Positions 34,998-43,725 of a stretch of DNA of 64,000 nt are shown here, piece after piece. Position 1 is the first letter of the stretch. Each line of letters begins with the position of its first letter. Origin of the DNA: Clostridium thermobutyricum (lineage in GTDB: Bacteria; Bacillota; Clostridia; Ch29); assembly GCA_016841565.1 (NCBI GenBank), contig JAENYX010000002.1, positions 57,658 through 121,657 on the forward strand, in the 5' to 3' direction. A model generated the notes under the pieces. It ran no database searches. It was not told where the DNA came from and saw nothing but the letters and a program-made list of their open reading frames with translations. The position numbers and the translations under genes are program-made.

Positions 34998-35835
34998 CAG
35001 TGTTATAGCGCTGATAGGCCGCAATAAAATAAACATTCAGGAAAGATTCTCCAATTTTTGTTTATCATTCTTTTTTCCGGTTGGAGGTTATATTGCTGTT
35101 CTGGTTTTATATCTTCTGAGAAACAAGGAAACCAAAGAGATGGATGACCCGTTGAAGATAAAAAATACAGTAATGCTTTTTAATGACCGTGCCAATTTTG
35201 AAAGGGATGTGAACATTGTACCTCTCGAAGAAGCTTTGATAGTAAATGACGTGAAGGTAAAAAGGCAACAGTTGATTGATACTCTGAAGAAAGATTTTAG
35301 TAAATACACATATATGCTGAGCACTGCTCTTAAGGACCAGGATATTGAAACATCGCACTACGCCGCTTCGGCAATAACCGAAATTAAAAGGGAACTGGAT
35401 CTGAGGGTTCAGGAAATTTCCGTTGAGTATGAAAAGGATAAATCCAGCATAAAACTGGCAAAAAAATACGTTGAAGCGTTGAAAGAGTACCTGGACAGTA
35501 ATCTGTTGGATCAGACCGGCAGAAAGATAATGACAGGAACTTATATACGGGTTCTGGAGAGCATTGTGCAAAGCAGTGAAAATGATACCGACTATGATAT
35601 CCAACTTATAAACGCTTTGTTTGAAACGGGGGAACTGGATATGGCCGGCAATTACTGCGCCAGCCTTCTGGAAAAGCATGAAAGCGAAGATGCATACATA
35701 CTCAATTTGAAATACAGCTATCTTACCAAGGATAAAGCCCGGTTTTACAGCATTCTTAGGAGACTTCAGTCTTCTCCCGTTAAGCTTACCGACAAAGGTA
35801 TAGACATAGTCAGGTTTTGGCTGGAAGGTGCTTAG
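34966..35835 (+). CDS. pelE: PelE-like membrane/TPR protein
   Basis: 289 aa. Two membrane segments (~1-20 and ~30-50), then a helical, TPR-like cytoplasmic region (~90-285). Sequence is poorly conserved in this family; the assignment rests on the layout and on the order pelD-pelE-deacetylase-pelF-pelG, which matches Gram-positive Pel loci. PelE is thought to bridge PelD and the synthase PelF. ATG 34966 overlaps the pelD end; ATG 34978 is an alternative start. Confidence 0.7.
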   Translation: MKFIMIHLALSSVIALIGRNKINIQERFSNFCLSFFFPVGGYIAVLVLYLLRNKETKEMDDPLKIKNTVMLFNDRANFERDVNIVPLEEALIVNDVKVKRQQLIDTLKKDFSKYTYMLSTALKDQDIETSHYAASAITEIKRELDLRVQEISVEYEKDKSSIKLAKKYVEALKEYLDSNLLDQTGRKIMTGTYIRVLESIVQSSENDTDYDIQLINALFETGELDMAGNYCASLLEKHESEDAYILNLKYSYLTKDKARFYSILRRLQSSPVKLTDKGIDIVRFWLEGA

Positions 35836-37662
35836 ATGAGAGGAAAAAAAGAAATCCTAATGATTTTGGCCATGGTTACCATACTGGCTGTGGCGGTTGA
35901 AATAACCCGTTCTGAATTTGTCATACAGCTTAATAAATTTCAGAATACAGGCATTTTAGATCCAAGTGAAAACCAGGGGTCACAGTTGGACAGGGCATTG
36001 TTTGAATCCATCCCAAAGGAAAGATACCTGATTGTGTACGATGAGCAGGAGCATTTTCTAAAGATTAAGGAAAATACCGAGAAGGTGCTGGACTATATAA
36101 AGGCCGATTATAAAGCTGTAGAGGCGGGAAAGCTTGAAAGTATTGATATTGAGTACGGGACTGTAGTGATGATTTTGGAGGATATAAGCAAGGTCGGAAA
36201 TATTGATGGTTTGCTAAGTTATGTGTATAACGGAGGAAACGTATTATTTGCCTTCAGACTGGCTGCTTCATCAGGCTTTAATGGCGTGTACAGAAAGCTG
36301 GGTATTGTGGAACACGGAGAATTCAAGGATGTTGTCGGAATACGTCTGCTGGACAATGTTCTTATAAAGGGACAGGGTACAGAGATAACCGACAGTCGGC
36401 TGATGTTGAATTCATCTATGGTCGTTACGCTTGAGGATGACTGCAGGGAGTATGCCCAGGCTGTAGATGGAACAAAACTGTTGTGGATGAAAAAATACGG
36501 CGGAGGTAGTATAGTATATTTTAACGGTACAATGCTGGATACATCCATAAACAGAGGATTGATACTGGGGATGCTGAGCTTACCGGTGCAAGACTTTATG
36601 TATCCCGTTATTAATTCAAAGATAAGTTTTATTGACGATTTCCCGGCTCCCATACTCGAGGGTACCCATGAGAAGATTTCAAATGAATTTGGCCGGACAA
36701 TTCCCAGATTCTACAGGGACATATGGTGGCCCGATATGCTGGAACTGGCGGTGAAATACCGGATGAAATACACCGGAGCGGCGATAGGGACTTATAACCG
36801 GGAAACAGAAAATGTTGAGCCCGAGTCAGCCGAGTTGAACCTGAGGGATTATATTTTTTTCGGCAGGGAGCTTGTTGCCCATGGAGGAGAGATTGGCATA
36901 CACGGGTATAACCACCAGCCGTTGTTTACAGGCCAACCGGCAGATAAAGAGCTTGGTTATAAGCCCTGGAAGGATTACCATACAATGGTGGACTCGATGG
37001 GAGAAATAGTCCGGCTGTCCAAACAGGCCTTTCCCGGATATAAGTTTAATATATATGTGCCCCCTTCCAATATTCTGGACTCTCTTGGAAGGGATGCGGT
37101 ATTGGCTGCCCAGCCGGATATAAAGACCATCTGTTCAATATATAATCATTCGGTAGGTGGAGATGCATACGAGCAGGAATTAGGGATTGCCCCGGATGGA
37201 ATAATTGAATTTCCACGTCTGACGTCCGAGTACCTGTTCACCGATGATACCCGGTGGATGACACTAAACGCCATAACCCTGCACGGGCTTTCTTCCCACT
37301 TTGTCCATCCCGACGACGTACTGGATTCCAAGCGTACCGGAGATATGGGGTGGACGCAGCTTTATAAAGAGTATGAGCAGTTCAATAAATTTTTGTTTGA
37401 TAATTTCAGGTGGCTTAGAGGTATGACTGCCTCCCAGGGTGCCAACGAGATGGTTAAATATCTGCTGTGTCAGCCGCGATACGAGAAAAGAGATACATAC
37501 ATAAAGGTATACTGCAACAATTATATGGACGACCTGAACTTTGTCTTAAGAAGTCAAAGGGAAATAAAATCGCTGGAAAACTGCAGCGCTAAACAAATTG
37601 ATAAATGCCTTTACCTTATTGAAAGCAGTAAACCAATATTTCAAATAAATTTTAAGGGATGA
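35836..37662 (+). CDS. PelA-like polysaccharide deacetylase (DUF2194)
   Basis: 608 aa. N-terminal membrane anchor (~7-25), an alpha/beta region (~60-250), then a deacetylase-like barrel (~265-500). Candidate metal/catalytic residues: FIDDFPAP (Asp pair), GEIGIHGYNHQP (HxxxH), and the downstream HFVHPDDV. This fits the deacetylase part of PelA as found in Gram-positive Pel operons; no separate glycoside hydrolase domain is evident. It should partly deacetylate the GalNAc-rich polymer outside the membrane. Starts directly after the pelE stop. Confidence 0.75.
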   Translation: MRGKKEILMILAMVTILAVAVEITRSEFVIQLNKFQNTGILDPSENQGSQLDRALFESIPKERYLIVYDEQEHFLKIKENTEKVLDYIKADYKAVEAGKLESIDIEYGTVVMILEDISKVGNIDGLLSYVYNGGNVLFAFRLAASSGFNGVYRKLGIVEHGEFKDVVGIRLLDNVLIKGQGTEITDSRLMLNSSMVVTLEDDCREYAQAVDGTKLLWMKKYGGGSIVYFNGTMLDTSINRGLILGMLSLPVQDFMYPVINSKISFIDDFPAPILEGTHEKISNEFGRTIPRFYRDIWWPDMLELAVKYRMKYTGAAIGTYNRETENVEPESAELNLRDYIFFGRELVAHGGEIGIHGYNHQPLFTGQPADKELGYKPWKDYHTMVDSMGEIVRLSKQAFPGYKFNIYVPPSNILDSLGRDAVLAAQPDIKTICSIYNHSVGGDAYEQELGIAPDGIIEFPRLTSEYLFTDDTRWMTLNAITLHGLSSHFVHPDDVLDSKRTGDMGWTQLYKEYEQFNKFLFDNFRWLRGMTASQGANEMVKYLLCQPRYEKRDTYIKVYCNNYMDDLNFVLRSQREIKSLENCSAKQIDKCLYLIESSKPIFQINFKG

Positions 37663-37666
37663 GCTT

Positions 37667-39091
37667 ATGCGAATATGCATTTTTGCCGAAGGAAACTACC
37701 CATATGTACTGGGAGGGGTATCCAGCTGGATTGATACCCTGGTCAGGTCCTGTCCCGAGCATGAATTTATCATATATGCAATAAGCGCCGATACAAAGAA
37801 CTCAGACAGCTACAAATACAGGCTTCCCGGAAATGTAACCCAAATTGTCGATGCTTATCTGGACCAGATAAACCTTATAGGAGGGAAAAAGGGTAAGAGG
37901 TACAGACTTGGCCATGACAGGCATCATGCACTGCGCCAGCTTCTTATTGGGAATACGGTTTCGTGGAACAGCATATTTGAAATCTTCAGGGATATCAGGT
38001 TTGAGCGGGTTACCGATTTTTTTATGAGCAAGAATTTTTATGACCTTGTTATTGACATGTACGCCGCGAGATACCCCTACACTCCCTTTACCGAGTTTGT
38101 GTGGACTGTAAGGTCCATGTACGTTGTACTATTCTATCTGCTGATGCAGGATATGCCCAAAGCCGATGTCTACCACAGCGTATCCACAGGTTATGCCGGA
38201 GTACTGGCCAGTTATGCTAAATTTTTGAATGATAAACCTTTCTTACTGTCCGAGCACGGTATTTATACACGGGAACGGGAAGAGGAGATTATAAAATCCA
38301 ATTGGGTCAGAGGGTATTACAAGGACATCTGGATAAGCTATTTTTATGCCTTGTCGGGCTGTGCATACAATGCGGCTGACATGGTAATATCACTGTTTGA
38401 TATAAATAAGGAGCTGCAGGTGGAAATTGGGTGTCCCGAAGAAAAAATCCGGATTATTCCAAACGGTATTGATGTGTCGGAGTTTGAGCACATTCCTGAA
38501 AAGCAGGACGATAGTAGCATAAATATCGGGGCAATAATAAGGGTTGCTCCCATCAAGGATATAAAGACCATGCTGCAGAGCTTTTACATGGTTAAGAAAG
38601 AGATTAAAAATGCCAGGTTCTATATAATGGGCCCAACAGATGAAGAACCGGAGTATTACAAAGAATGTCTTGAACTGGCCCGGCACCTTGATATACAGGA
38701 CCTGGAGTTTACGGCTACCGTAAACATACGTGACTATATAGGTAAAATGGATGTGTTGGTCATTACCAGCATAAGCGAAGGTCAGCCCCTGGCCGTAATG
38801 GAGGGTATGGCGGCAAGAAAACCCCATGTATGTACAAACGTAGGCGATTGCAAGGGGCTTCTGGAGGGGAAGCAGGACATTTACGGCCAGGCTGGATTTG
38901 TCGAATATATTATGGATCAGCAAGGGATTGCCCAATCAATAATCAGGCTATGCAGGGATGAAGACCTGCGCACCCGGATGGGGCTCAACGGTTACAACAG
39001 AATCGCCAACCTGTACAGAAAGGAAGACTTCGTTAAGAATTACAAAGAAATATATAAGGAGTTGGGGGAACGGATGACATGGCAGGCATAG
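37667..39091 (+). CDS. pelF: Pel polysaccharide glycosyltransferase PelF
   Basis: 474 aa GT4-family synthase. N-terminal EGNYPYVLGGVSSWIDTLV is the PelF signature, EHGIYTREREEEI follows near residue 200, then IPNGIDVSEF and the C-terminal E-x7-E motif ITSISEGQPLAVMEGMAARKP. No membrane segment, so it works as the cytosolic polymerising subunit with PelG. Overlaps pelG by 13 nt. Confidence 0.92.
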   Translation: MRICIFAEGNYPYVLGGVSSWIDTLVRSCPEHEFIIYAISADTKNSDSYKYRLPGNVTQIVDAYLDQINLIGGKKGKRYRLGHDRHHALRQLLIGNTVSWNSIFEIFRDIRFERVTDFFMSKNFYDLVIDMYAARYPYTPFTEFVWTVRSMYVVLFYLLMQDMPKADVYHSVSTGYAGVLASYAKFLNDKPFLLSEHGIYTREREEEIIKSNWVRGYYKDIWISYFYALSGCAYNAADMVISLFDINKELQVEIGCPEEKIRIIPNGIDVSEFEHIPEKQDDSSINIGAIIRVAPIKDIKTMLQSFYMVKKEIKNARFYIMGPTDEEPEYYKECLELARHLDIQDLEFTATVNIRDYIGKMDVLVITSISEGQPLAVMEGMAARKPHVCTNVGDCKGLLEGKQDIYGQAGFVEYIMDQQGIAQSIIRLCRDEDLRTRMGLNGYNRIANLYRKEDFVKNYKEIYKELGERMTWQA

Positions 39092-40542
39092 GCTTTGAGC
39101 TCAAGAAGCTATATAAGAATACCGGGATTATGGCCTCGCTTAAGGCCCATATGTACTCTGTGTTTGTTACCGTAGGTCCTATAATAATAAGCGTTGCAGC
39201 CATAACATTCATGCAGTTTTTATTGAGGTATATTGGCGTCGAGCGATACAGAAGGGATGTTTTACAGGCTACCATTATGTATTCGTTTATATTTTCGGTA
39301 ATACTGTCGGGAGGCTATGGAATGCTGTTGTCCCGATATCTGTCGGACAGATTGTATCTGAATAAAAAGGAGGATATTCTGCCGTCGCTGTACGGGTCGG
39401 TTTCAATAATTGTTGTTGTGGCAGGGCTGATTGGATGTATATTCTACTATATTTCTCCCATGGACACTGTGTATAAATTATTCTCCTATTTGCTGTTTAT
39501 TGGGCTGGTAATCCAAACTTTACTTGGCGTGTATATTTCGGCAGTGAAGAATATAAAGCTGGTGGCCCACAGCTTTGCATACGGGACCGTCTTGGGGTTG
39601 GCGGCCGGATATGTGCTTGTCAGGGTTTTCGGAATTGATGAAATACTGTCGGTCCTGATTGGTTTCGACATGTGCATACTTGTGGTAATAGTCGTGCTGG
39701 CAGTAGAAATTCAACAGTACTTCAGGGAAAAAAGCACTTTATACTTTAATTTTATAAGATACTATGACCACTATTATCTGGTGTTTTTGACCAATTTGTT
39801 TTATATGACAGGATTGTATGCCCACAATTTCATATTCTGGTTTTTTTCGGATATGAAGCTTGTTGTTGAAAGCACATATGTATACGCTCCACCCTATGAT
39901 TTGCCTGCATTTTACGCATTCTTAAGCATAGTGCCCACCATGGTCATGTTTGTAGTCAAAGTTGAAACCGAGTTCTATGAAAAATACAACAATTACTTTT
40001 ACCTTATAAACAACGGCGCCTGCCGGGAGGATATAGAAACGGCCAGGGATGATATGAAAAAAACCGTATATAAAGAATTGGTTTATCTTATGGAGATACA
40101 GTTGTTTTTCACCATAGCCTTTATGATACTGGGTATCAGGCTGCTGCCCATGGCCGGTTTCACAGCCAGCATGGTGGATTTGTATAATTTGCTGGCTCTG
40201 GGGTACTACTGTTCCATTATTATGTTTGTGGTCATGACACTGCTTTTATACTTTGACAGTAAAAAGAGTGCCTGCCTGACTGCTCTTATATTTGTGCTGT
40301 CAAGCTCAGGCTTCAGCTATGTATCGGTCTGTTTGGGTGAGAACTATTACGGTGTAGGGTTCTTTTTGGCGGGATTTGTATCTCTAGCCTTTGCGCTGTA
40401 CAGGCTGAACATATATTTAAACAACATAGATTATTATGTTTTTTGCATACAGGCTTTGTGGAAGGAAAAGGAAGGCGGGAGGTTTTCAAGCCTTGCCGAC
40501 AAGCTTAACAGTATTGGGGGCCAATCCTATGAGAAAAAATAG
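39079..40542 (+). CDS. pelG: Pel polysaccharide transporter/membrane protein PelG
   Basis: 487 aa, about twelve membrane helices, MOP-flippase-like. The N-terminus MAGIGFELKKLYKNTG and the following VTVGPIIISV match PelG. It forms the membrane channel with PelF. The coding region overlaps both neighbours (pelF by 13 nt, cotH by 14 nt), consistent with one polycistronic unit. Confidence 0.92.
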   Translation: MAGIGFELKKLYKNTGIMASLKAHMYSVFVTVGPIIISVAAITFMQFLLRYIGVERYRRDVLQATIMYSFIFSVILSGGYGMLLSRYLSDRLYLNKKEDILPSLYGSVSIIVVVAGLIGCIFYYISPMDTVYKLFSYLLFIGLVIQTLLGVYISAVKNIKLVAHSFAYGTVLGLAAGYVLVRVFGIDEILSVLIGFDMCILVVIVVLAVEIQQYFREKSTLYFNFIRYYDHYYLVFLTNLFYMTGLYAHNFIFWFFSDMKLVVESTYVYAPPYDLPAFYAFLSIVPTMVMFVVKVETEFYEKYNNYFYLINNGACREDIETARDDMKKTVYKELVYLMEIQLFFTIAFMILGIRLLPMAGFTASMVDLYNLLALGYYCSIIMFVVMTLLLYFDSKKSACLTALIFVLSSSGFSYVSVCLGENYYGVGFFLAGFVSLAFALYRLNIYLNNIDYYVFCIQALWKEKEGGRFSSLADKLNSIGGQSYEKK

Positions 40543-42286
40543 GCAGGGCCTGGGACTTGGTTTCTTTGTTCTAGTGCTTGCCATAGTATTAATAAGCACA
40601 TATATTGACAATACAAAGGCGGTGCCGGGACTGGTTCAAGAAAAAAGTGTGCCCGGGGACGCAGGGTTGTTGCAGGAGTGGCAAAACCCGTTGAATAATA
40701 TCTCCCTGGTGGACAACAGGGAGGTTTATGCCCGGGACCATGCTTCCCAAGTGGACAGTCTGTATGTAATAGTGCTGCCTCCTGCAGGAGATGGTGCCAT
40801 AAGCTTTGCCCAGCTTAATAACACCATGTACAATCCACAAGACGGATATACGGGCGATAGCTGTGACCCGGTGGTTCAAGTCTATTTTTCCGCCGATTAC
40901 CCCGAAAGGTTAGATGTTTCCCGTTTAAAGCCCAATGCAACCATGGAGCTGCGAGGCCAATCTGCCCGTCTTGAACCGCAAAAATCATATAAAATCAAGA
41001 TGTTTGAAAGCACCCAGCCATGGCTGGGGTTTGACAATATTAATCTGAACAAACACTTTGACGATGAGTCCAGGATAAGGAACAAGCTTTCCTTTGATTA
41101 CTTCAAGAGGATTCCCGATTTTGTAAGCATGAGGACGCGCTTTGTAAAGCTGTATATAAGGGATTTATCGTCCGGAACTCCGGACAGGGATTACAAATCC
41201 TACGGACTGTTTACCTTCATAGAACAGCCTAATAAGAAATACCTTGAGAGTCACGGTCTGGACAGAAACGGCTGCCTTTACAAGGCAGAAAACTTTGAAT
41301 TTTTCAGGTATCCTGATAGTATAAAACCAAAGGACCATCCTGCCTATGACCAGGCGGAATTTGACAGAATCCTGGAGGCACACCGAGCCGGCAACCATGA
41401 TAAACTGATAGAAATGCTGGATGCCGTCAACGATTACAACCGGGATATTAATGAAGTGGTGGACAAATACTTTGACCGGAACAACCTTTTGACGTGGCTG
41501 GCGGTAAACATATTGTTGGACAACAATGATACCAACAGCAGAAATTTTATGCTGTACAGCCCCCTTTATTCAGACAGGTGGTTTTTCATACCCTGGGATT
41601 ACGATAAAGGGTTGACGGTTGATAATCATAGGGGTAGATGGCAGAGGGGTCTGTCCAATTACTGGGGAATGGTGCTTTTCAACAGGCTCTTCAGGTACCC
41701 CGGCAACGTTGATGATCTGAGCGGGAAAATTGAGGAGCTTTCAGAAATAGTTAATGAGGACAATACCCGGAGGCTTCTGGACAGCTACTATGATGTTGCA
41801 AGGAAGAATGTTCTGGTTCCTCCCGATTCAACGTATTTAGGGCTTACGGCAAGCCAGTACGCCGCCGAATACTATTCGGTGGCAGGGTTAACCGAACTGA
41901 ACAGAAAGCATTACCACGCTTCACTGGAAAATCCAATGCCATTTTATCTTGGAGACGTGGTATACCAAAACGGGAGTTACGCCTTTGAATGGGACGCATC
42001 TTACGACCTCCAGAATGACCATGTGTTTTATAGTTTTGAACTAAGCAAAGACCCACGGTTTGAGAGAATGGTGGCTGCATACAACGATCTGATAAAGACA
42101 GAATGCAGAGTTGGCGGTTTAAGACCGGGAGATTATTACTGGAGGGTTACAGCCTGCGACTCAAAGGGAAACCGGCAGCATGGCTTTGATTATTGTAAGG
42201 ATACCCAGGGTAATACTCTGTACGGAGTGAAGAGATTTGCTGTTTCGAATATAAACGGCGTCAATGATGAGGGAGAGGGACAATGA
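40529..42286 (+). CDS. cotH: CotH family protein, first copy
   Basis: 585 aa. N-terminal membrane/signal segment (~8-25), a CotH kinase-like domain (~100-430) and a C-terminal beta-rich region (~485-575). Kinase-related elements: ELRGQSARLEPQKSYKIKM (Lys region), LNKHFDDESRIRNKLSFDYF, LLDNNDTNSRNFM, and FFIPWDYDKGL (metal-binding Asp). CotH kinases phosphorylate spore coat proteins in Bacillus; here the product is probably secreted or membrane-bound. ATG 40529 (GGGGG 8 nt upstream) lies inside the pelG end. Substrate unknown. Confidence 0.85.
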   Translation: MRKNRQGLGLGFFVLVLAIVLISTYIDNTKAVPGLVQEKSVPGDAGLLQEWQNPLNNISLVDNREVYARDHASQVDSLYVIVLPPAGDGAISFAQLNNTMYNPQDGYTGDSCDPVVQVYFSADYPERLDVSRLKPNATMELRGQSARLEPQKSYKIKMFESTQPWLGFDNINLNKHFDDESRIRNKLSFDYFKRIPDFVSMRTRFVKLYIRDLSSGTPDRDYKSYGLFTFIEQPNKKYLESHGLDRNGCLYKAENFEFFRYPDSIKPKDHPAYDQAEFDRILEAHRAGNHDKLIEMLDAVNDYNRDINEVVDKYFDRNNLLTWLAVNILLDNNDTNSRNFMLYSPLYSDRWFFIPWDYDKGLTVDNHRGRWQRGLSNYWGMVLFNRLFRYPGNVDDLSGKIEELSEIVNEDNTRRLLDSYYDVARKNVLVPPDSTYLGLTASQYAAEYYSVAGLTELNRKHYHASLENPMPFYLGDVVYQNGSYAFEWDASYDLQNDHVFYSFELSKDPRFERMVAAYNDLIKTECRVGGLRPGDYYWRVTACDSKGNRQHGFDYCKDTQGNTLYGVKRFAVSNINGVNDEGEGQ

Positions 42287-42987
42287 ATATTATGAACGGC
42301 TCTATACGGCACGAACTGAAATATTTAATAAATTATCACGAATATACCTATCTGAAGACACGGCTTGAAGCGACACTGGACAGAGATGAAAATGCAGCCG
42401 CTGACGGCAATTATCACGTAAGGAGCCTTTATTTTGACGATGTTTATAACAGCGCATTGACTGAAAAGGAACAAGGAGTACTAAAAAGAAAAAAATACAG
42501 AATACGTACATACAATCTGGATGACAGTGTGATCAGACTGGAAAGAAAGGATAAATACAGCTATTATATCAGTAAGACTTCCAAAAACCTTACCAGGGAA
42601 GAGTTTTACAGAATACTGGGCAATGACTGTCAATGGCTGTTGGATTCCAACCACAGCCTGTTTCTGGACTTCTATATCCAGATAAGGGACAAGTTGTTAA
42701 GGCCGGTGGTAATAGTGGATTATGAAAGGGAAGCCTATACCTATGGTGCAGGCAGCGTTAGAATAACCTTTGACAAAAACCTGAGGGCAGGTACCAATTC
42801 CCTGGACATATTTGATGGAGCAGTAGCTACAAAGACGGTTCTTGGAAGACCGGTTATGGTAATGGAGGTAAAGTATGATTCGTTTTTGCCTACACATATA
42901 CGCAACTTGATTCAGATATGCAGTCACAATATTTCTGCCGCATCCAAATACGTTATGGGTGTTAAAGCAGTTAACGAAATCAAATAA
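42283..42987 (+). CDS. VTC-domain polyphosphate polymerase
   Basis: 234 aa. Triphosphate-tunnel fold: RHELKYLINYHEY (start of tunnel), VRSLYFDD, KRKKYRIRTYN, IRLERKDKYS, VIVDYEREAYT and MVMEVKYD supply the basic and acidic tunnel residues. In yeast the VTC domain makes polyphosphate from ATP. There is no SPX domain or TM. ATGA overlap with cotH. Genes of this family often lie next to CotH and DUF4956, suggesting a shared function. Confidence 0.85.
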   Translation: MNIMNGSIRHELKYLINYHEYTYLKTRLEATLDRDENAAADGNYHVRSLYFDDVYNSALTEKEQGVLKRKKYRIRTYNLDDSVIRLERKDKYSYYISKTSKNLTREEFYRILGNDCQWLLDSNHSLFLDFYIQIRDKLLRPVVIVDYEREAYTYGAGSVRITFDKNLRAGTNSLDIFDGAVATKTVLGRPVMVMEVKYDSFLPTHIRNLIQICSHNISAASKYVMGVKAVNEIK

Positions 42988-43012
42988 AATTTTATTTACT
43001 GGGGGTCATAAT

Positions 43013-43693
43013 ATGCCGGATAGACTGGTTATTGAAGATTTTATCAAAAAAAGCATACTTGAATTGCCGAATTTTTCCAACCTTTCCTTGATCAACGTAC
43101 TCATCGGCCTCACCATATCACTGCTGGTGGCATTATTCATATTCGTCATATACAAGGTTACGTTCCGGGGAGTGGTTTACAGTAACAGCTTCAACACATC
43201 CCTGGTGCTGCTGAGTATGGTTACATCGTTAATAATAATGACCATAAGCTCCAATATTGTACTTTCGCTGGGCATGGTGGGTGCGCTGAGTATAGTGAGG
43301 TTTCGGGCAGCTATCAAGGATCCGAAGGACGTGGTATTCATGTTTTGGGCAATAGCGGCGGGGTTGGCGGCCGGTGCCGGAATGTATCCGCTGGCGGTGG
43401 GAGGTTCCTTCTACATAGGCATAATAATGCTGCTCATGGCACGCAAAAAGTTCAGCATTACTACATACCTACTGATAGTTAAGTTTGATGAATCGGCAAG
43501 GCAGGATGTTTTGACAATACTAAAAAAGCTTAAATATGCTTTGAGATCCAAATCTGTTGTAAACGGTAAAACCGAACTGACCATGGAATTAAAAAAAGTC
43601 GGGGAAAATACTTCCTTTGTCGACATTCTATCCAGTATTAAAGGTGTGGAGAATGCAGTGCTGGTAAAGTACAATGGTGATTATGCAGAATAG
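43013..43693 (+). CDS. DUF4956 membrane protein
   Basis: 226 aa with three or four membrane helices (~28-50, ~62-90, ~108-140) and a soluble C-terminal domain (~150-226). The loop SLGMVGALSIVRFRAAIKDPKDV is the DUF4956 hallmark and resembles MgtC-type membrane proteins. In other genomes it accompanies VTC polymerases. ATG 43013 follows CTGGGGG, 26 nt after the VTC gene. A transport or polyphosphate-linked role is conjecture. Confidence 0.8.
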   Translation: MPDRLVIEDFIKKSILELPNFSNLSLINVLIGLTISLLVALFIFVIYKVTFRGVVYSNSFNTSLVLLSMVTSLIIMTISSNIVLSLGMVGALSIVRFRAAIKDPKDVVFMFWAIAAGLAAGAGMYPLAVGGSFYIGIIMLLMARKKFSITTYLLIVKFDESARQDVLTILKKLKYALRSKSVVNGKTELTMELKKVGENTSFVDILSSIKGVENAVLVKYNGDYAE

Positions 43694-43725
43694 TTAACGT
43701 CAATGGAAATGGGGGTATTTGTATT

